From: an uncultured bacterium | GTDB taxonomy: Bacteria; Planctomycetota; UBA1135; GCA-002686595 | Reading direction: 5' to 3' | Length of the DNA: 64,000 bases | NCBI GenBank assembly: GCA_938083085.1 | Contig: CALLKX010000014.1 | Coordinates: 62,001-126,000 of the forward strand | In this document: piece after piece, positions 18,688 to 27,885 of the stretch | Numbering within the stretch: the stretch's first letter is position 1 | Layout: each line of letters starts with the position of its first letter | Made by a program: the position numbers and the translations under genes | The notes under the pieces: model-generated | The model's database searches: none | Seen by the model: the letters and a program-made list of their open reading frames with translations, nothing else | Told to the model about the DNA's origin: nothing

Positions 18688-19579
18688 TCCCGCTCTGCTG
18701 CCACGCAGCTGAGATTGAGTGGAGCCGGACGAGGGCCGCGCGCCCGTCCCTGTGCTGCCCCGGGGAGCCCGGCGCCATGCGTGAGCCCCAGGGGAATCCG
18801 CGCACCTCCTCCACCCGCGCCGAGCCGGTCAAGGGGCCCCACGACACTCCTGGGTTGCGGGCATGGCCTGCAGAGTGGTCGCGCGCAGGAGTGTCGATCG
18901 CGCTGAGGTGCTCGCCGTCCGCGGCCTGAATCCCCGGGCTCCCTAGAGCGTGCGTCACCGGTCTCCCGGGAGCCCTCCGGATGCGGCGGAGTGCGGCCAT
19001 GGTGATCCCCGGTCGGCGCAGCCCGACCGCGCAGCGCACTCCGGACGGTGCTCGGCACACCGAATGGTCCCCGAAATGGAGCATCGAGTGCCGGCCCCGG
19101 GCGCTCCGCCCCCCTGAAGGACGAGGACGCCCTCGCCGCGACCAGACGAGCCCTGGCCGGCCGCCCAACCGCCCAACCGCCCCAGGGCGCGGCGGCGGCC
19201 TCGTTCGGGACAGATTCTCCAGGAATCTGGCCCCGCTCCGCCGTGGGCCTCGGATGCATGGTTGATCGCGCGGAGCAGGGACCGCGCGTGCTCTTTACCA
19301 GCCAGACTTCAGCGCCAGCGCGGTTGCCCGATCGCCGACCTCACCGTCGGTCCGGGACCCCCCCCGGCGGAGGATCGCACCCGGCCGGGTGAAGGAGGCT
19401 TCGGCCTCCGACGAGCAGGACATCCGGCCAGCCGACACCGAGAGGTGCTCGGCACGGACGCGACCACCGCCTCGCGCGAACCTGGAGTCAAGGCAGGTCC
19501 GAGAAGCGGAGGGCCCCGGCGAGCATTGCTCGCCGGGGCCCTCTCTCGTTTCCTTCTGCCTCGTCCGCGACGCGGGGTG
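18688..19579. other. Gene-free 0.9 kb with nested inverted repeats
   Basis: No frame here looks like protein on either strand. Structure seen: CGACACTCCTG (18842-18852) with its exact complement at 18886-18896; CGGAGTGCG and CGCACTCCG (about 18989-19045) enclosing CGGTCGG/CCGACCG; a GGAGGC-TTCG-GCCTCC hairpin (19394-19409) with a UUCG tetraloop; and GGTGCTCGGCAC occurring twice (about 19048 and 19444). These could belong to one or more structured RNAs. No tRNA or known RNA family is recognised. Confidence 0.5.
19509..19543. terminator. 35-bp palindrome, probable bidirectional terminator
   Basis: Arms of 17 bp (GAGGGCCCCGGCGAGCA and its complement) flank a single central base. It lies 36 bp downstream of the radical-SAM gene end (minus strand) and is followed on the plus strand by CTCGTTTCC. 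The T-run is weak on both strands, yet the stem is very stable. Confidence 0.55.
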
Positions 19580-21019
19580 TCAGACCGCCGCGCGGCGGCG
19601 GAAGAGCGTCATGTATCGGGCCAGACGCCCGGCGAGCCGCCGCGGGTCCCGGAGCTCGCGGAACACCCGCTTGGGGCGGCGGTAGAAGCGGCGGTAGCCC
19701 TCGCGGATCTTGGCCTCGATCTGGGCCGCCGTCATGTGCTCGTTGCCCTCGAGGGCCTGGAAGCCGGTCATCGAGGCGTAGTCAAACTCACGGGTGCCGC
19801 GCAGCATCTCGTGCAGCGGCGTGCCCGGGTACGCGGTGACGGCGCAGAACTGGACCTGATCGGGATCCAGCGAGTCCACCAGCGCGAGGGTCTCGTCCGC
19901 CATCGCGGGCGTCTCCTCGGGGAAGCCGATCATGCAGAAGGCGCGCGTCTCGATGCCCACGTCCCGGCAGGCGCGGAAGACCTCGTGGGCCTTATCGAGG
20001 TCGCTGAGCTTGTTCCCGCAGTGCTTCTTCTGGATCTCGTCGTTGCCCGACTCCACGCCCAGGGAGATGTGCTTGCAGCCCGCCCTGGCCATCTTCTCGA
20101 GCAGCTCACGATCGAGCGTCTTCACGGCCGTCTCGCACTGCCACTCGAGCTCGGTCATGCCCGCCGCGACGATCCCGTCGCAGATCTCAGCCACGCGGTC
20201 CTTGCGCGTCGTGAAGATCGGGTCACGGAAGACCACGTGGCGGATGCCGTGGTTGAAGTAGAGGTCCTCGAGCTCGCGGAGCACGTGGGCAGGGCTCCGG
20301 AACCGGAAGCGCAGCCCCTGGGCCAGGGTGTAGCCGCAGAAGGAGCAATTGAGCGGGCAGCCCCGAGAGGACTTCACCGTGGTGATGGCGCCGTCGACTC
20401 CGGGGAAGCGATAGGCGGCGTTGTTCAAGAGCTGCCGGGCGGGCAGCGGCAGCGCGTCGAGGTCGGAGATCTTCGCCCGCTCCTCCTCGTGCACGATCTC
20501 GCCGTCGCCGGACCGCCGCGTGATGCCGGGAGTGCCGTCGAGCGCCTCGCCCCGGGCCGCACGAGCCGCGACCTCCTGGACCGTGTGCTCCGGCTCGCCG
20601 CGCACGACGAAGTCAATCCGGCCGCCGCTGAAGATCTCGTCGGGGGTGAAGGTCACCTGGCTCCCGAGCATCCCGGTCAGGGCGCCGGTGGCCTCGCGGA
20701 CCCGGCCCGCGAGCTCAAGGTCCTGATCCAGCGAGGTACTCGATGAGTCCAATACGACGAGCGCCGGCGCCTCCTCCTTGACCCTCGCGAGGGCTCCGTC
20801 CAGATCAACACCCAGGGCGTCGCCGTCGATGATGGCGACGTCGTGACCATCCTCCAGCAGCGCCCCCGCAACGTGGGCCAATTCGATGGGCGGGTAGAGC
20901 AGCTCGGGGTTCACGGCCATCCCAAAGCCCCCCATCAGCCCGCGGCTGACGCGGAACTCCGGCGGGCTGGGCGGATTGACGAGGACGACCTTCAAGACAC
21001 TCGAAGTGTAGCCCACCAC
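19580..21019 (-). CDS. B12-binding-domain radical SAM protein
   Basis: Radical S-adenosylmethionine enzyme of up to 479 residues. The N-terminal 150 residues have the Rossmann-like cobalamin-binding fold (VVLVNPPSPPEF, HDVAIIDGD), without an obvious DxHxxG base-off motif. SSRGCPLNCSFCGY gives the CxxxCxxC that binds the 4Fe-4S cluster, followed by GVESGNDEIQKK and MIGFPEET typical of the class. The substrate is unknown; relatives act on lipids, cofactors or hopanoids. The chosen GTG (21019) is the longest start; a TTG seven codons later also fits. It lies 64 bp downstream of the symporter gene and may share its transcript. Confidence 0.85.
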   Translation of the reverse strand: MVGYTSSVLKVVLVNPPSPPEFRVSRGLMGGFGMAVNPELLYPPIELAHVAGALLEDGHDVAIIDGDALGVDLDGALARVKEEAPALVVLDSSSTSLDQDLELAGRVREATGALTGMLGSQVTFTPDEIFSGGRIDFVVRGEPEHTVQEVAARAARGEALDGTPGITRRSGDGEIVHEEERAKISDLDALPLPARQLLNNAAYRFPGVDGAITTVKSSRGCPLNCSFCGYTLAQGLRFRFRSPAHVLRELEDLYFNHGIRHVVFRDPIFTTRKDRVAEICDGIVAAGMTELEWQCETAVKTLDRELLEKMARAGCKHISLGVESGNDEIQKKHCGNKLSDLDKAHEVFRACRDVGIETRAFCMIGFPEETPAMADETLALVDSLDPDQVQFCAVTAYPGTPLHEMLRGTREFDYASMTGFQALEGNEHMTAAQIEAKIREGYRRFYRRPKRVFRELRDPRRLAGRLARYMTLFRRRAAV

Positions 21020-21083
21020 CGCGGCCGGGCCGCGCTTCGAACCGCGGCCCGCTCAGGTGTCATCCCCTGAGACGTGAAGGGGC

Positions 21084-22874
21084 TCAGGCCCCCGAGGAGG
21101 CCCCCGAGGAGGCCCCATCACGCTGCAGACGCCAGATCCCGATCAGAGAGAGGAGGGCCACCGCCCCCGCGAGGGTGGCCTTGACCGCCTCTCCGTAGAG
21201 CGCGAAACCGGTGCCGAAGAGCGCCGCGTAGACCATGGCGCACCCGAGCGAAGTCGCCAGCAGGCCGCGCGTGAAGACGCCTGGCTCGACCTCGGCCACC
21301 GGCTCCCCTGCCGCAGCAGCGCGAGCGATGAAGCCCCCCCAGAGCGAACCGGAGGGGCGGACGGTCTCGTAGAACCGCCGGAGCGTCGCCATGTCCGTGG
21401 GCGCGGAGACCAGGGTGGCCGCGACCCACGCCGCCGTGGTGACCCCCACGCCCACGCTGAACTGAACCCACGATTCCAGCGGCCCGAAGAGCCCCTCGTG
21501 CACGAACTGGAAGTAGAGGGCCACCAGGAAGGACACCGTCATGCCGACGATCTCGGTCCAGGCATTGACGCGCCACCAGAGCCAGCGGAGGAGGTAGATG
21601 GCGCCCGTCCCTGCGCCGACCTGCAGGAGGATGTTGAAGCCGCTGAGGGCGTCCCCGAGCGCCAGCGCGAAGAGGCTCGAGAGGACCAGCAGCGTGATCG
21701 TGACGCCGCGCCCGTAGCGCACCAGCGTGCGCTCTTCGGCCTCGGGGTTGACGAAACGCTGGTAGTAGTCGAACACCACATACGACGCCCCGAGGTTGAG
21801 CAGCGTGGACATCGTGGAGATGTACGCGGCCACCAGCGACGTCAACACGAGACCCAGCAGCCCGGCGGGGAGCAGCGTCAGCATCGCGGGGTAACCGAGG
21901 TCCTCTCCGGGTACCGCGGAGGGAAACGCGGCCTCGATGGAGGCGAGGTCGGGGAACACCACCAAGGAGGTGAGCCCGACGATGATCCACGGCCAAGGTC
22001 TGAGCGCGTAGTGAGCCACGTTGAAGAAGAGCGTCGCCCCCACCGCGTGCCCCTCGCTGCGGGCGGCGAGCATGCGCTGGGCGATGTAGCCGCCACCGCC
22101 GGGCTCCGCGCCCGGGTACCAGCTGCTCCACCACTGGATCGCCAGCGGGATGAAGAACAACGGCACCCAGACGTTGGGGTCCGAGAAGTCTGGGAGGAAG
22201 TCGAGCTTGCCCGCGACGTTCGGGTGCGCGAGGAGCCCCGAGAGCCCGCCCACCTCGGGCAGGTCAAGGCACACCACGGCCGCGGCGATCGCTCCCCCGA
22301 TGGCGAGGAAGAACTGGAAGAGGTCGGTGATCAGGACACCGCGGAGCCCGCCGAGGGACGCGATCAGCATGGTCACCGCGCCCGCCACGAGCACCGTCTG
22401 CCACGGCGGGATGCCGAACATCACCGAGCAGATCTTGGTCAGCGCCAGGGTGACGATCCCCATCCCAATGGAGTTGAAGATCACCCCCAGGTAGATCGAG
22501 CGGAACCCGCGCAGGAACGCCGCGGGGCGGCCCGAGTAGCGCAGCTCGTAGAACTCCACGTCCGTCCGCACCCCCGCGCGCACCCAGAGCCTCGCGTAGA
22601 TGAAGACCGTGACCATCCCCGACAGGAGGAACGCCCACCAGACCCAGTTCCCCGCCACGCCGCGCTCGCGCACGATCTGAGTCACCAGCAGCGGCGTATC
22701 AGCCGCGAAGGTCGTGGCGACCATGGAGATCCCCAGCAGCCACCAGGGCATGGAGCGCCCCGAGAGGAAGAACTCAGCTGAGCTCGAGCCGGCGCGACGG
22801 GCGACCGTGACGCCGACGGCAACGGACAGGAGGAGGAACGTGGCGAGGATCGCCCAGTCAATGGTGTGCAGCAT
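21084..22874 (-). CDS. Sodium:solute symporter family transporter
   Basis: Inner-membrane sodium-coupled transporter of the SSS family, 596 residues with about 13 hydrophobic helices. The N-terminus (MLHTIDWAILATFLLLS), the FFLSGRSMPWWLLGISMVATTFAADTP segment of helices 1-2 and GGLRGVLITDLFQFFLAI around helix 5-6 are family signatures. The solute is not evident. ATG at 22874 was preferred to an upstream GTG-type start because it matches the family. The C-terminus ends in a short SGASSGA repeat. Gene order suggests a link with the radical-SAM gene only by proximity. Confidence 0.9.
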   Translation of the reverse strand: MLHTIDWAILATFLLLSVAVGVTVARRAGSSSAEFFLSGRSMPWWLLGISMVATTFAADTPLLVTQIVRERGVAGNWVWWAFLLSGMVTVFIYARLWVRAGVRTDVEFYELRYSGRPAAFLRGFRSIYLGVIFNSIGMGIVTLALTKICSVMFGIPPWQTVLVAGAVTMLIASLGGLRGVLITDLFQFFLAIGGAIAAAVVCLDLPEVGGLSGLLAHPNVAGKLDFLPDFSDPNVWVPLFFIPLAIQWWSSWYPGAEPGGGGYIAQRMLAARSEGHAVGATLFFNVAHYALRPWPWIIVGLTSLVVFPDLASIEAAFPSAVPGEDLGYPAMLTLLPAGLLGLVLTSLVAAYISTMSTLLNLGASYVVFDYYQRFVNPEAEERTLVRYGRGVTITLLVLSSLFALALGDALSGFNILLQVGAGTGAIYLLRWLWWRVNAWTEIVGMTVSFLVALYFQFVHEGLFGPLESWVQFSVGVGVTTAAWVAATLVSAPTDMATLRRFYETVRPSGSLWGGFIARAAAAGEPVAEVEPGVFTRGLLATSLGCAMVYAALFGTGFALYGEAVKATLAGAVALLSLIGIWRLQRDGASSGASSGA

Positions 22875-22938
22875 GGTGGGTGCGCGCTGGGAACACCGCG
22901 CGCTCGAGACACCGTAGCGCACCGGGGCGCGCAGGACC

Positions 22939-23415
22939 TCAGGTCTCGGCGTCGACCGAGACCGGCTGCCCCTCGGGGTCCACCTCGACCACCAGGACCA
23001 CCTCGGTCACGTCCTGACCAAAGCCGATATCCACGGCCAGCTGACGGCCCGCTCCGGGCCGCCTCCCGACGTGCATGGCGATGGGCTGGAGCGCGGCGCG
23101 GAGGGCCGCCACGCCCCGCTTCGCCCCCTCTTCCGTGTCGCTCCCCCCCAGGATCGCCTCGAGCTCCTCGGGCTCAAACTCCCCGAGGTGGTGCTCCAGG
23201 TACAGGTCCACGGTCTCGTGACCCGGCTCGACCGCCCAGCCCAGGACGCGCTCGAGCAGCGGCTCAAGGTCCTCGCCGAGGAGGTCCGCCGTGGCGGCCC
23301 CGTACCACTCCACGGTGACCCTCAGCGTCCAGCGTCCGGCCCTCAGGAAGACCTCGCCGTACCCGTCGGCGCCGAGGGAGATCTCCCCCAGCCGGGTGTC
23401 GGTGAGCGTCCCCAC
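22939..23415 (-). CDS. Small acidic protein, DUF2004-like
   Basis: Cytoplasmic protein of 158 residues starting GTG, 2 bp after the pheT stop, so it is the last gene of the pheST unit. The first half has alternating beta strands (GEISLGADGYGEVFLRAGRWTLRVTVEW) and the second a helix-strand pattern similar to DUF2004 proteins. No catalytic motif is visible; the family match is from overall pattern only. Confidence 0.55.
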   Translation of the reverse strand: MGTLTDTRLGEISLGADGYGEVFLRAGRWTLRVTVEWYGAATADLLGEDLEPLLERVLGWAVEPGHETVDLYLEHHLGEFEPEELEAILGGSDTEEGAKRGVAALRAALQPIAMHVGRRPGAGRQLAVDIGFGQDVTEVVLVVEVDPEGQPVSVDAET

Positions 23416-23417
23416 CC

Positions 23418-25853
23418 CTAGCTGCGCAGGGCGGCGCCCTGCTGCTCCAGCGAACGCTCGAGGCGGCCAAGGAACTTCTGGGCGTCCTTGTCCGTGAGGG
23501 TCTTCGTGTCGGACTGCAAGACCACGTGGTAGGCGAGGGACTTCTTGCCCTCGCCCAGGGATTCGCCGCGGAACACATCGAAGAGCTGCAGGCCTCGCAC
23601 GGCGCCCTTGCCGGCCTTCTCGATCATGGCGCCGAGCTCCGCCGCGGGCATCTCCGAGGGCGCGACGCAGGCGACGTCGACCTTGACCATCGGGAACTTC
23701 GGCAGCGGCTGATAGGTCGGCGGTGAGGGCGGCGCGGCGAGCAGCGCATCGAGGTCAAGCACCGCGACCGCGACGTCGCTCGCGAGCTCCCCTTCGAGGC
23801 CGAGCGCCCGGGCGACGCCCGGCTCGATGGAGGCCACGAAGCCGCAGCCCGCGAGGTCCTCGGACCAGGTGCCTGCGACCTGCTTGACCGGGTGCGCTGC
23901 GGGGTGGGCGGCGTCAGACGAGGCCCAACCTGGGGACGTGACTCCTGCGGCGGAGATCACGTCATCCACCGCAGCGCGCAGCTGGAAGAAGGCCCCGGCG
24001 TCGAACGCGGCGTCCCCCGATGCAGGCGGCAGCGCGAGCACCATGGCGAGTTGATGCACCTCGCGAGGCATCCCGTCCTCGCCCGCCTCTTCGGGGCGAT
24101 ACCCCTTCCCGAGCTCGAAGAGGCGCACGACGTCGCGCTCGCGGCGCGCGCTCTCCACGAGACCCAGCAGCGAGGGCAGGACCTCGCGCCGGATCCGCGC
24201 CATGTCCGGCGCGACCGGGTTATCGGCCCGCACGAAGTCCCCGCCGGCACAGCCCGTGCGCTCGAGGAGGTCGTCGGGGGTGAACGAGTACGAGAGCACC
24301 TGATGAAAGCGAGCGGCGCCCGCGAGGCGGTCCTCGACGGTGCGAACCATCTGGCGTCGCCGGTCGAAGGGCGGCGGCTCGATGGCACCCACCAGCGGCG
24401 CCTCGGGGACGCTGCCGTAGCGGTGGATACGCCCGACCTCCTCTACGAGGTCGCGCTCCATGGTGAGGTCCTTGAGCGCCCGCGCGGACGGGATGGCCAC
24501 GTCAAAGCCACCGCCAGCCCCGGTCGGCGTGAGCCCCAGCCGGGAGAGAATCGACGCGATGGCGTTGTCGTCCAGGTCGACGCCCAGGTCGCGACGGACC
24601 ACATCACCGCGCAGGTGGATGGAGCGCGCGGGGTCCGCCCATTCACCAGCGTCCGCGAGGGCGCAGGGGAAGCTGACGCTCGGCTGGAGGCCCCTGAGGA
24701 GGTTCGCGAAGTGTGCCGCGGCGGCCTCGGGGAGGGTGGGGTCCAGGGTCTTCTCGAAGCGCGCGGAGGAGTCCGTCCGGTGCGCCAGGCGCGCGGACGT
24801 TCGGCGCACCGTGGTCGCGTCGAAGGTTGCGCACTCGAGCAGGAGGCGGCCCGTGTCGTCACCGACCTTGGAGCCCTCACCGCCCATGACGCCGGCGAGG
24901 GCGACGGGCGCGCCGCCGGACGTGATCAAGAGATCGCTCTCCACCAGCTCCCGGTCCTCACCGTCCAGGGTGGTCATGCGCTCGCCGGCCGCCGCCTTGC
25001 GCACGACGACGCCATCACCTGCGAGCCGGTCACGGTCGAAGGCGTGGTTGGGCTGCCCGATGTCGAGCATCACGAAGTTGGAGAGGTCCACCAGCAGGTC
25101 GATGGGGCGCTGCCCCACCGCGAGCAGCAGCTGACGCAGCCAGTCGGGGGACGCCCCGTTCTCCGCGCCGTCGATGGCGAGGCCCAGGTAGCGCGAGCAG
25201 GCCGGATCATCGACGCGCACCGACACCGGCGCCTCGCCGCCGAGCGCGGGCATCGCCAGATCGATGGGCAGGAGCTCTCGCTCGTAGATGGCGGCGAGCT
25301 CACGGGCGATCCCCCGGTGGCCCCAGAGGTCAGGCCGGTGCGTGAGGGACTTGTTGTCCACCTCGATCACCCAGTCCTCCATGCCGAGCGCTGCGGCAAC
25401 GGGCTGACCGACGGTGAGGGGGGCCTCGCCGTCCTCTGGGAGGACCCAGATCCCGTCGTGCTCGTCGCCCAGGTCGAGCTCCCGTACGGAGCAGATCATC
25501 CCGCGGGACTCGACGCCGCGGATCTTGCTCTTCTTGATCTTGAAGTCGCCCGGCAGGACGGTGCCGATGGTCGCCACGGCGACACGCTGACCGGGCGCGA
25601 GGTTCGGAGCGCCGCAGACGATCTGCAGCGGCTCCTCGCCGCCCACGTCGATCCGGGCCACCCCCAGCTTGTCCGCGTCGGGGTGCGGCTCGCGCTCCAG
25701 CACGTGACCGACGACCACGTCGGACATGTGCGGGGCGAAGCGCTCGATCCCCTCTACCTCGCAGGTGGAGAGGGTGAGGTCGTCAGCGAGCTGCTCCGGC
25801 GTGATGCCCGTCAGGTCCACGTGACGGGCGAGCCACTTCATCGAGATGAACAT
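23418..25853 (-). CDS. pheT: Phenylalanyl-tRNA synthetase beta subunit
   Basis: Beta subunit of the (alpha-beta)2 enzyme, 811 residues. Domains in order: N-terminal B1 with MKWLARHVDLTG, the EMAP/tRNA-binding domain (GHVLEREPHPDADKLGVARIDVG), B3/B4 editing domain with DIGQPNHAFD, B5, the inactive synthetase-like core and the C-terminal ferredoxin-fold anticodon-binding domain (FPMVKVDVACVAP). A ribosome site AGGAG precedes the ATG by 9 nt; a second ATG four codons later is possible. It follows pheS by 27 bp. Confidence 0.97.
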   Translation of the reverse strand: MFISMKWLARHVDLTGITPEQLADDLTLSTCEVEGIERFAPHMSDVVVGHVLEREPHPDADKLGVARIDVGGEEPLQIVCGAPNLAPGQRVAVATIGTVLPGDFKIKKSKIRGVESRGMICSVRELDLGDEHDGIWVLPEDGEAPLTVGQPVAAALGMEDWVIEVDNKSLTHRPDLWGHRGIARELAAIYERELLPIDLAMPALGGEAPVSVRVDDPACSRYLGLAIDGAENGASPDWLRQLLLAVGQRPIDLLVDLSNFVMLDIGQPNHAFDRDRLAGDGVVVRKAAAGERMTTLDGEDRELVESDLLITSGGAPVALAGVMGGEGSKVGDDTGRLLLECATFDATTVRRTSARLAHRTDSSARFEKTLDPTLPEAAAAHFANLLRGLQPSVSFPCALADAGEWADPARSIHLRGDVVRRDLGVDLDDNAIASILSRLGLTPTGAGGGFDVAIPSARALKDLTMERDLVEEVGRIHRYGSVPEAPLVGAIEPPPFDRRRQMVRTVEDRLAGAARFHQVLSYSFTPDDLLERTGCAGGDFVRADNPVAPDMARIRREVLPSLLGLVESARRERDVVRLFELGKGYRPEEAGEDGMPREVHQLAMVLALPPASGDAAFDAGAFFQLRAAVDDVISAAGVTSPGWASSDAAHPAAHPVKQVAGTWSEDLAGCGFVASIEPGVARALGLEGELASDVAVAVLDLDALLAAPPSPPTYQPLPKFPMVKVDVACVAPSEMPAAELGAMIEKAGKGAVRGLQLFDVFRGESLGEGKKSLAYHVVLQSDTKTLTDKDAQKFLGRLERSLEQQGAALRS

Positions 25854-25880
25854 CGGTGAGGTCTCCTGTGAGGGGCCGGA

Positions 25881-26909
25881 TCAGAACTGGTCGAGGAAGC
25901 GGAGATCGCCGCCGAGCAGGTGGCGGACGTCATCGATGCCGTAGCGCAGCATCACGAGGCGCGAGAGGCCCAGGCCGAAGGCGAAGCCGCCCCACTCCTC
26001 GGGGTCGAGGCCCCCGGCCTTGAGGACATTGGGGTGCACGAGGCCGCACGGGAGCAGCTCGATCCACGTGGTGCGCTTGCAGACGCTGCAGCCCTCCGTG
26101 CAGAAGGGGCAGCGCGCGTCCAGCTCGAACCCGGGCTCGACGAAGGGGAAGTAGCCGGGGCGCAGGCGCACCTCGATCTCCTTCTTGAAGATGCCGCGCA
26201 GCAGCGTCTTCATGGCGCCGATCAGGTGGCCGACCGAGACGTTGCGCCCGATGACGAGGCCCTCCATCTGGTGGAAGGTGTGCTCATGGCTCGCGTCCGT
26301 GGTCTCCTGCCGGAAGACCTTGCCGGGCACGATGGCGCGGAAGGGCGGCTTGAGCCGCTCCATGGCGCGCACCTGGACCGGGCTGGTGTGAGTCCGCAGC
26401 AGCAGGCTCGCGCTCGAGCCAGGGCTGGAGCAATAGAAGGTGTCCTGGGTGTCCCGCGCCGGGTGGTCGGCGGGGATGTTGAGCTTCTCGAAGTTGTAGT
26501 CGTCGAGCTCGACCTCGGGCCCGTCCAGGACCATGTAGCCCATGGACGTGAACAGGTCCTCGAGCTCCCGGGTGACCTGGGTCACGGGGTGCAGGGTGCC
26601 GCGCTCGACCCGGGGCGGCGGGAGCGTCCCGTCAAAGCCGTCCGCACGCCGCTCAGCCTCGAGCGCCGCGTTGCCGAGGCTCGCCTCGCGCTCTTCGATC
26701 GCGGCGAGGACCGCCTGCTTGAGCTCGTTCGCGCTCTGACCGGCGCCCTTGCGCTCCTCAGGCGGCAGGCCGGGGATCGACTTGAGCAGCGAGGCCACGA
26801 CGCCGTCCTTGCCGACGACCTCCCGCTCGATGGCACGCAGGGCCTCCACGTCCGGAGCGTCAGCGATGCGCGCTCGGGTGTCGGCGAGGATGGTGGTGGT
26901 GTCGGTCAC
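25881..26909 (-). CDS. pheS: Phenylalanyl-tRNA synthetase alpha subunit
   Basis: Catalytic alpha subunit, 342 residues. Motif 2-like FRAIVPGKVFRQETTDASHEHTFHQMEG and motif 3 GGFAFGLGLSRLVMLRYGIDD are intact, and the N-terminal coiled-coil arm is of usual length. It starts at GTG (26909). A strong hairpin lies between rplT and this gene, so its expression may be attenuated relative to the ribosomal genes. Confidence 0.97.
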   Translation of the reverse strand: MTDTTTILADTRARIADAPDVEALRAIEREVVGKDGVVASLLKSIPGLPPEERKGAGQSANELKQAVLAAIEEREASLGNAALEAERRADGFDGTLPPPRVERGTLHPVTQVTRELEDLFTSMGYMVLDGPEVELDDYNFEKLNIPADHPARDTQDTFYCSSPGSSASLLLRTHTSPVQVRAMERLKPPFRAIVPGKVFRQETTDASHEHTFHQMEGLVIGRNVSVGHLIGAMKTLLRGIFKKEIEVRLRPGYFPFVEPGFELDARCPFCTEGCSVCKRTTWIELLPCGLVHPNVLKAGGLDPEEWGGFAFGLGLSRLVMLRYGIDDVRHLLGGDLRFLDQF

Positions 26910-26972
26910 GGCGTTCCCACCGGAGCATCGGCGGGGAGGTCGGGGCGGTTGGAGATGGAGGTTAAACAGCGA

Positions 26973-27003
26973 GCCGCCACCGACGAGGAACGTCGGAGGC
27001 GGC
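26973..27003 (-). terminator. Hairpin between rplT and pheS
   Basis: GCCGCC/GGCGGC and CCGACG/CGTCGG form a continuous stem with one unpaired A and a 5-nt loop. On the minus strand CTCGCTGTTTAACC follows, a modest T-containing tail. It could terminate part of the rplT transcripts or act as a pheST attenuator. Confidence 0.55.
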
Positions 27004-27029
27004 CCGTTGCGTTCAGCGCAGCCAGGTCG

Positions 27030-27386
27030 TCACGAGCGGACGGCCTTGGCCTCCTCGACCAGGGCGTCGAACGCCGCCGGATCGTGGATGGCGAGCTCGG
27101 AGAGCTGCTTGCGGTTGAGGTCGATGCTTGCGCCCTTCATGCCAGCGATGAACTGGCTGTAGGTCATTCCACGCATGCGGGTCGCCGCGTTGATACGGAC
27201 GATCCACAGCCGGCGGAACTGACGCTTCTTCTGGCGACGGTCGCGGTAGCTGTACGCCCACGCGCGGACGACCGACTCACGGACGGTGCGCCAGAGCTTG
27301 GAGCGGCCGCCGCGGTAGCCCTTGGCCTGCTTGAACCAGCGGACCTTCTTCTGGTGGCGCGCAGCGCCGTAGGTGACACGTACCAT
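27030..27386 (-). CDS. rplT: 50S ribosomal protein L20
   Basis: 118-residue, strongly basic 23S rRNA-binding protein. [31 protein letters not shown]-type N-terminus (first part [14 protein letters not shown]), the [14 protein letters not shown] region and [19 protein letters not shown] are family hallmarks. It begins 3 bp after the L35 stop. In many bacteria L20 represses its own operon by binding an RNA leader; a leader with two hairpins precedes rpmI here. Confidence 0.97.
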   Translation of the reverse strand: MVRVTYGAARHQKKVRWFKQAKGYRGGRSKLWRTVRESVVRAWAYSYRDRRQKKRQFRRLWIVRINAATRMRGMTYSQFIAGMKGASIDLNRKQLSELAIHDPAAFDALVEEAKAVRS

Positions 27387-27389
27387 GGA

Positions 27390-27587
27390 TCAGCCCCCTC
27401 CCATCATGCGCTTCAGGAGGTACGCCCAGGTTCCGCTGACCACGATGGCCTTGCGCTTGTTGCGCTTGGTCTTCGCGTCCTTGGGGGCGTGCTGGTGACC
27501 ACGCTTGGGCTTGCTGCACTTGAGCTTGCCCGACTTGGTCATGCGGAACCGCTTCTTGACGGCTCCCTTTGATTTCATCTTCGGCAC
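27390..27587 (-). CDS. rpmI: 50S ribosomal protein L35
   Basis: 65-residue basic protein. The GTG at 27587 gives MPKMKSKGAVKKRFRMT, the standard family N-terminus; longer frames extend it without homology. The conserved core includes SGKLKCSKPKRGH and KRNKRKAIV. It is the first gene of the rpmI-rplT pair, separated from infC by the cysteine-repeat gene. Confidence 0.95.
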   Translation of the reverse strand: MPKMKSKGAVKKRFRMTKSGKLKCSKPKRGHQHAPKDAKTKRNKRKAIVVSGTWAYLLKRMMGGG

Positions 27588-27885
27588 GATAATTGTCCTC
27601 GGTCGGGGCTCCTCGAGGAGGAGCCGGCCTGGAAACCCCGGTCGTAGGCGTGCCACGCCACTCGCGGGGGCCGGGTCGACGAACAACCCGAACTTCTGAG
27701 GCGGAGAGGATAGCGAGGGGGTGGCCCCGAGGCCACCCCGATTCCGCTACCCAGGAGGTGAAGTCAGTCCTCGAGGCCCCAAATAGCCGCGCCCCGAAGG
27801 CCCAGGCGGGGTCCTTCGGGGCGCGAGAGGCCCCGCGAGGGGCTCCTTGGGGCGTGAGCCGCTGCAGCGCAGGGCTCCAGTGAGC
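27588..27885 (-). promoter_or_regulatory. rpmI leader with two hairpins and promoter-like motif
   Basis: On the minus strand, downstream of the cysteine-repeat gene: a 12-bp stem GCGCCCCGAAGG (27789-27824) followed by GGCTATTTG, which may end the upstream transcript; a 9-bp stem GGGGTGGCC with a 4-nt loop (27718-27739); then CTCGCTATCCTCTC (about 27701-27714), whose TATCCT could be a -10 box. The same 14-mer occurs upstream of ndk. This could be a new transcription start for rpmI-rplT and the site for L20 control. Confidence 0.5.

Noticed and set aside
18644-19259. Minus-strand proteins in the 0.9-kb gap
   Set aside because: Frames are Arg/Gly/Pro-rich with no conserved motif and overlap each other in different phases.
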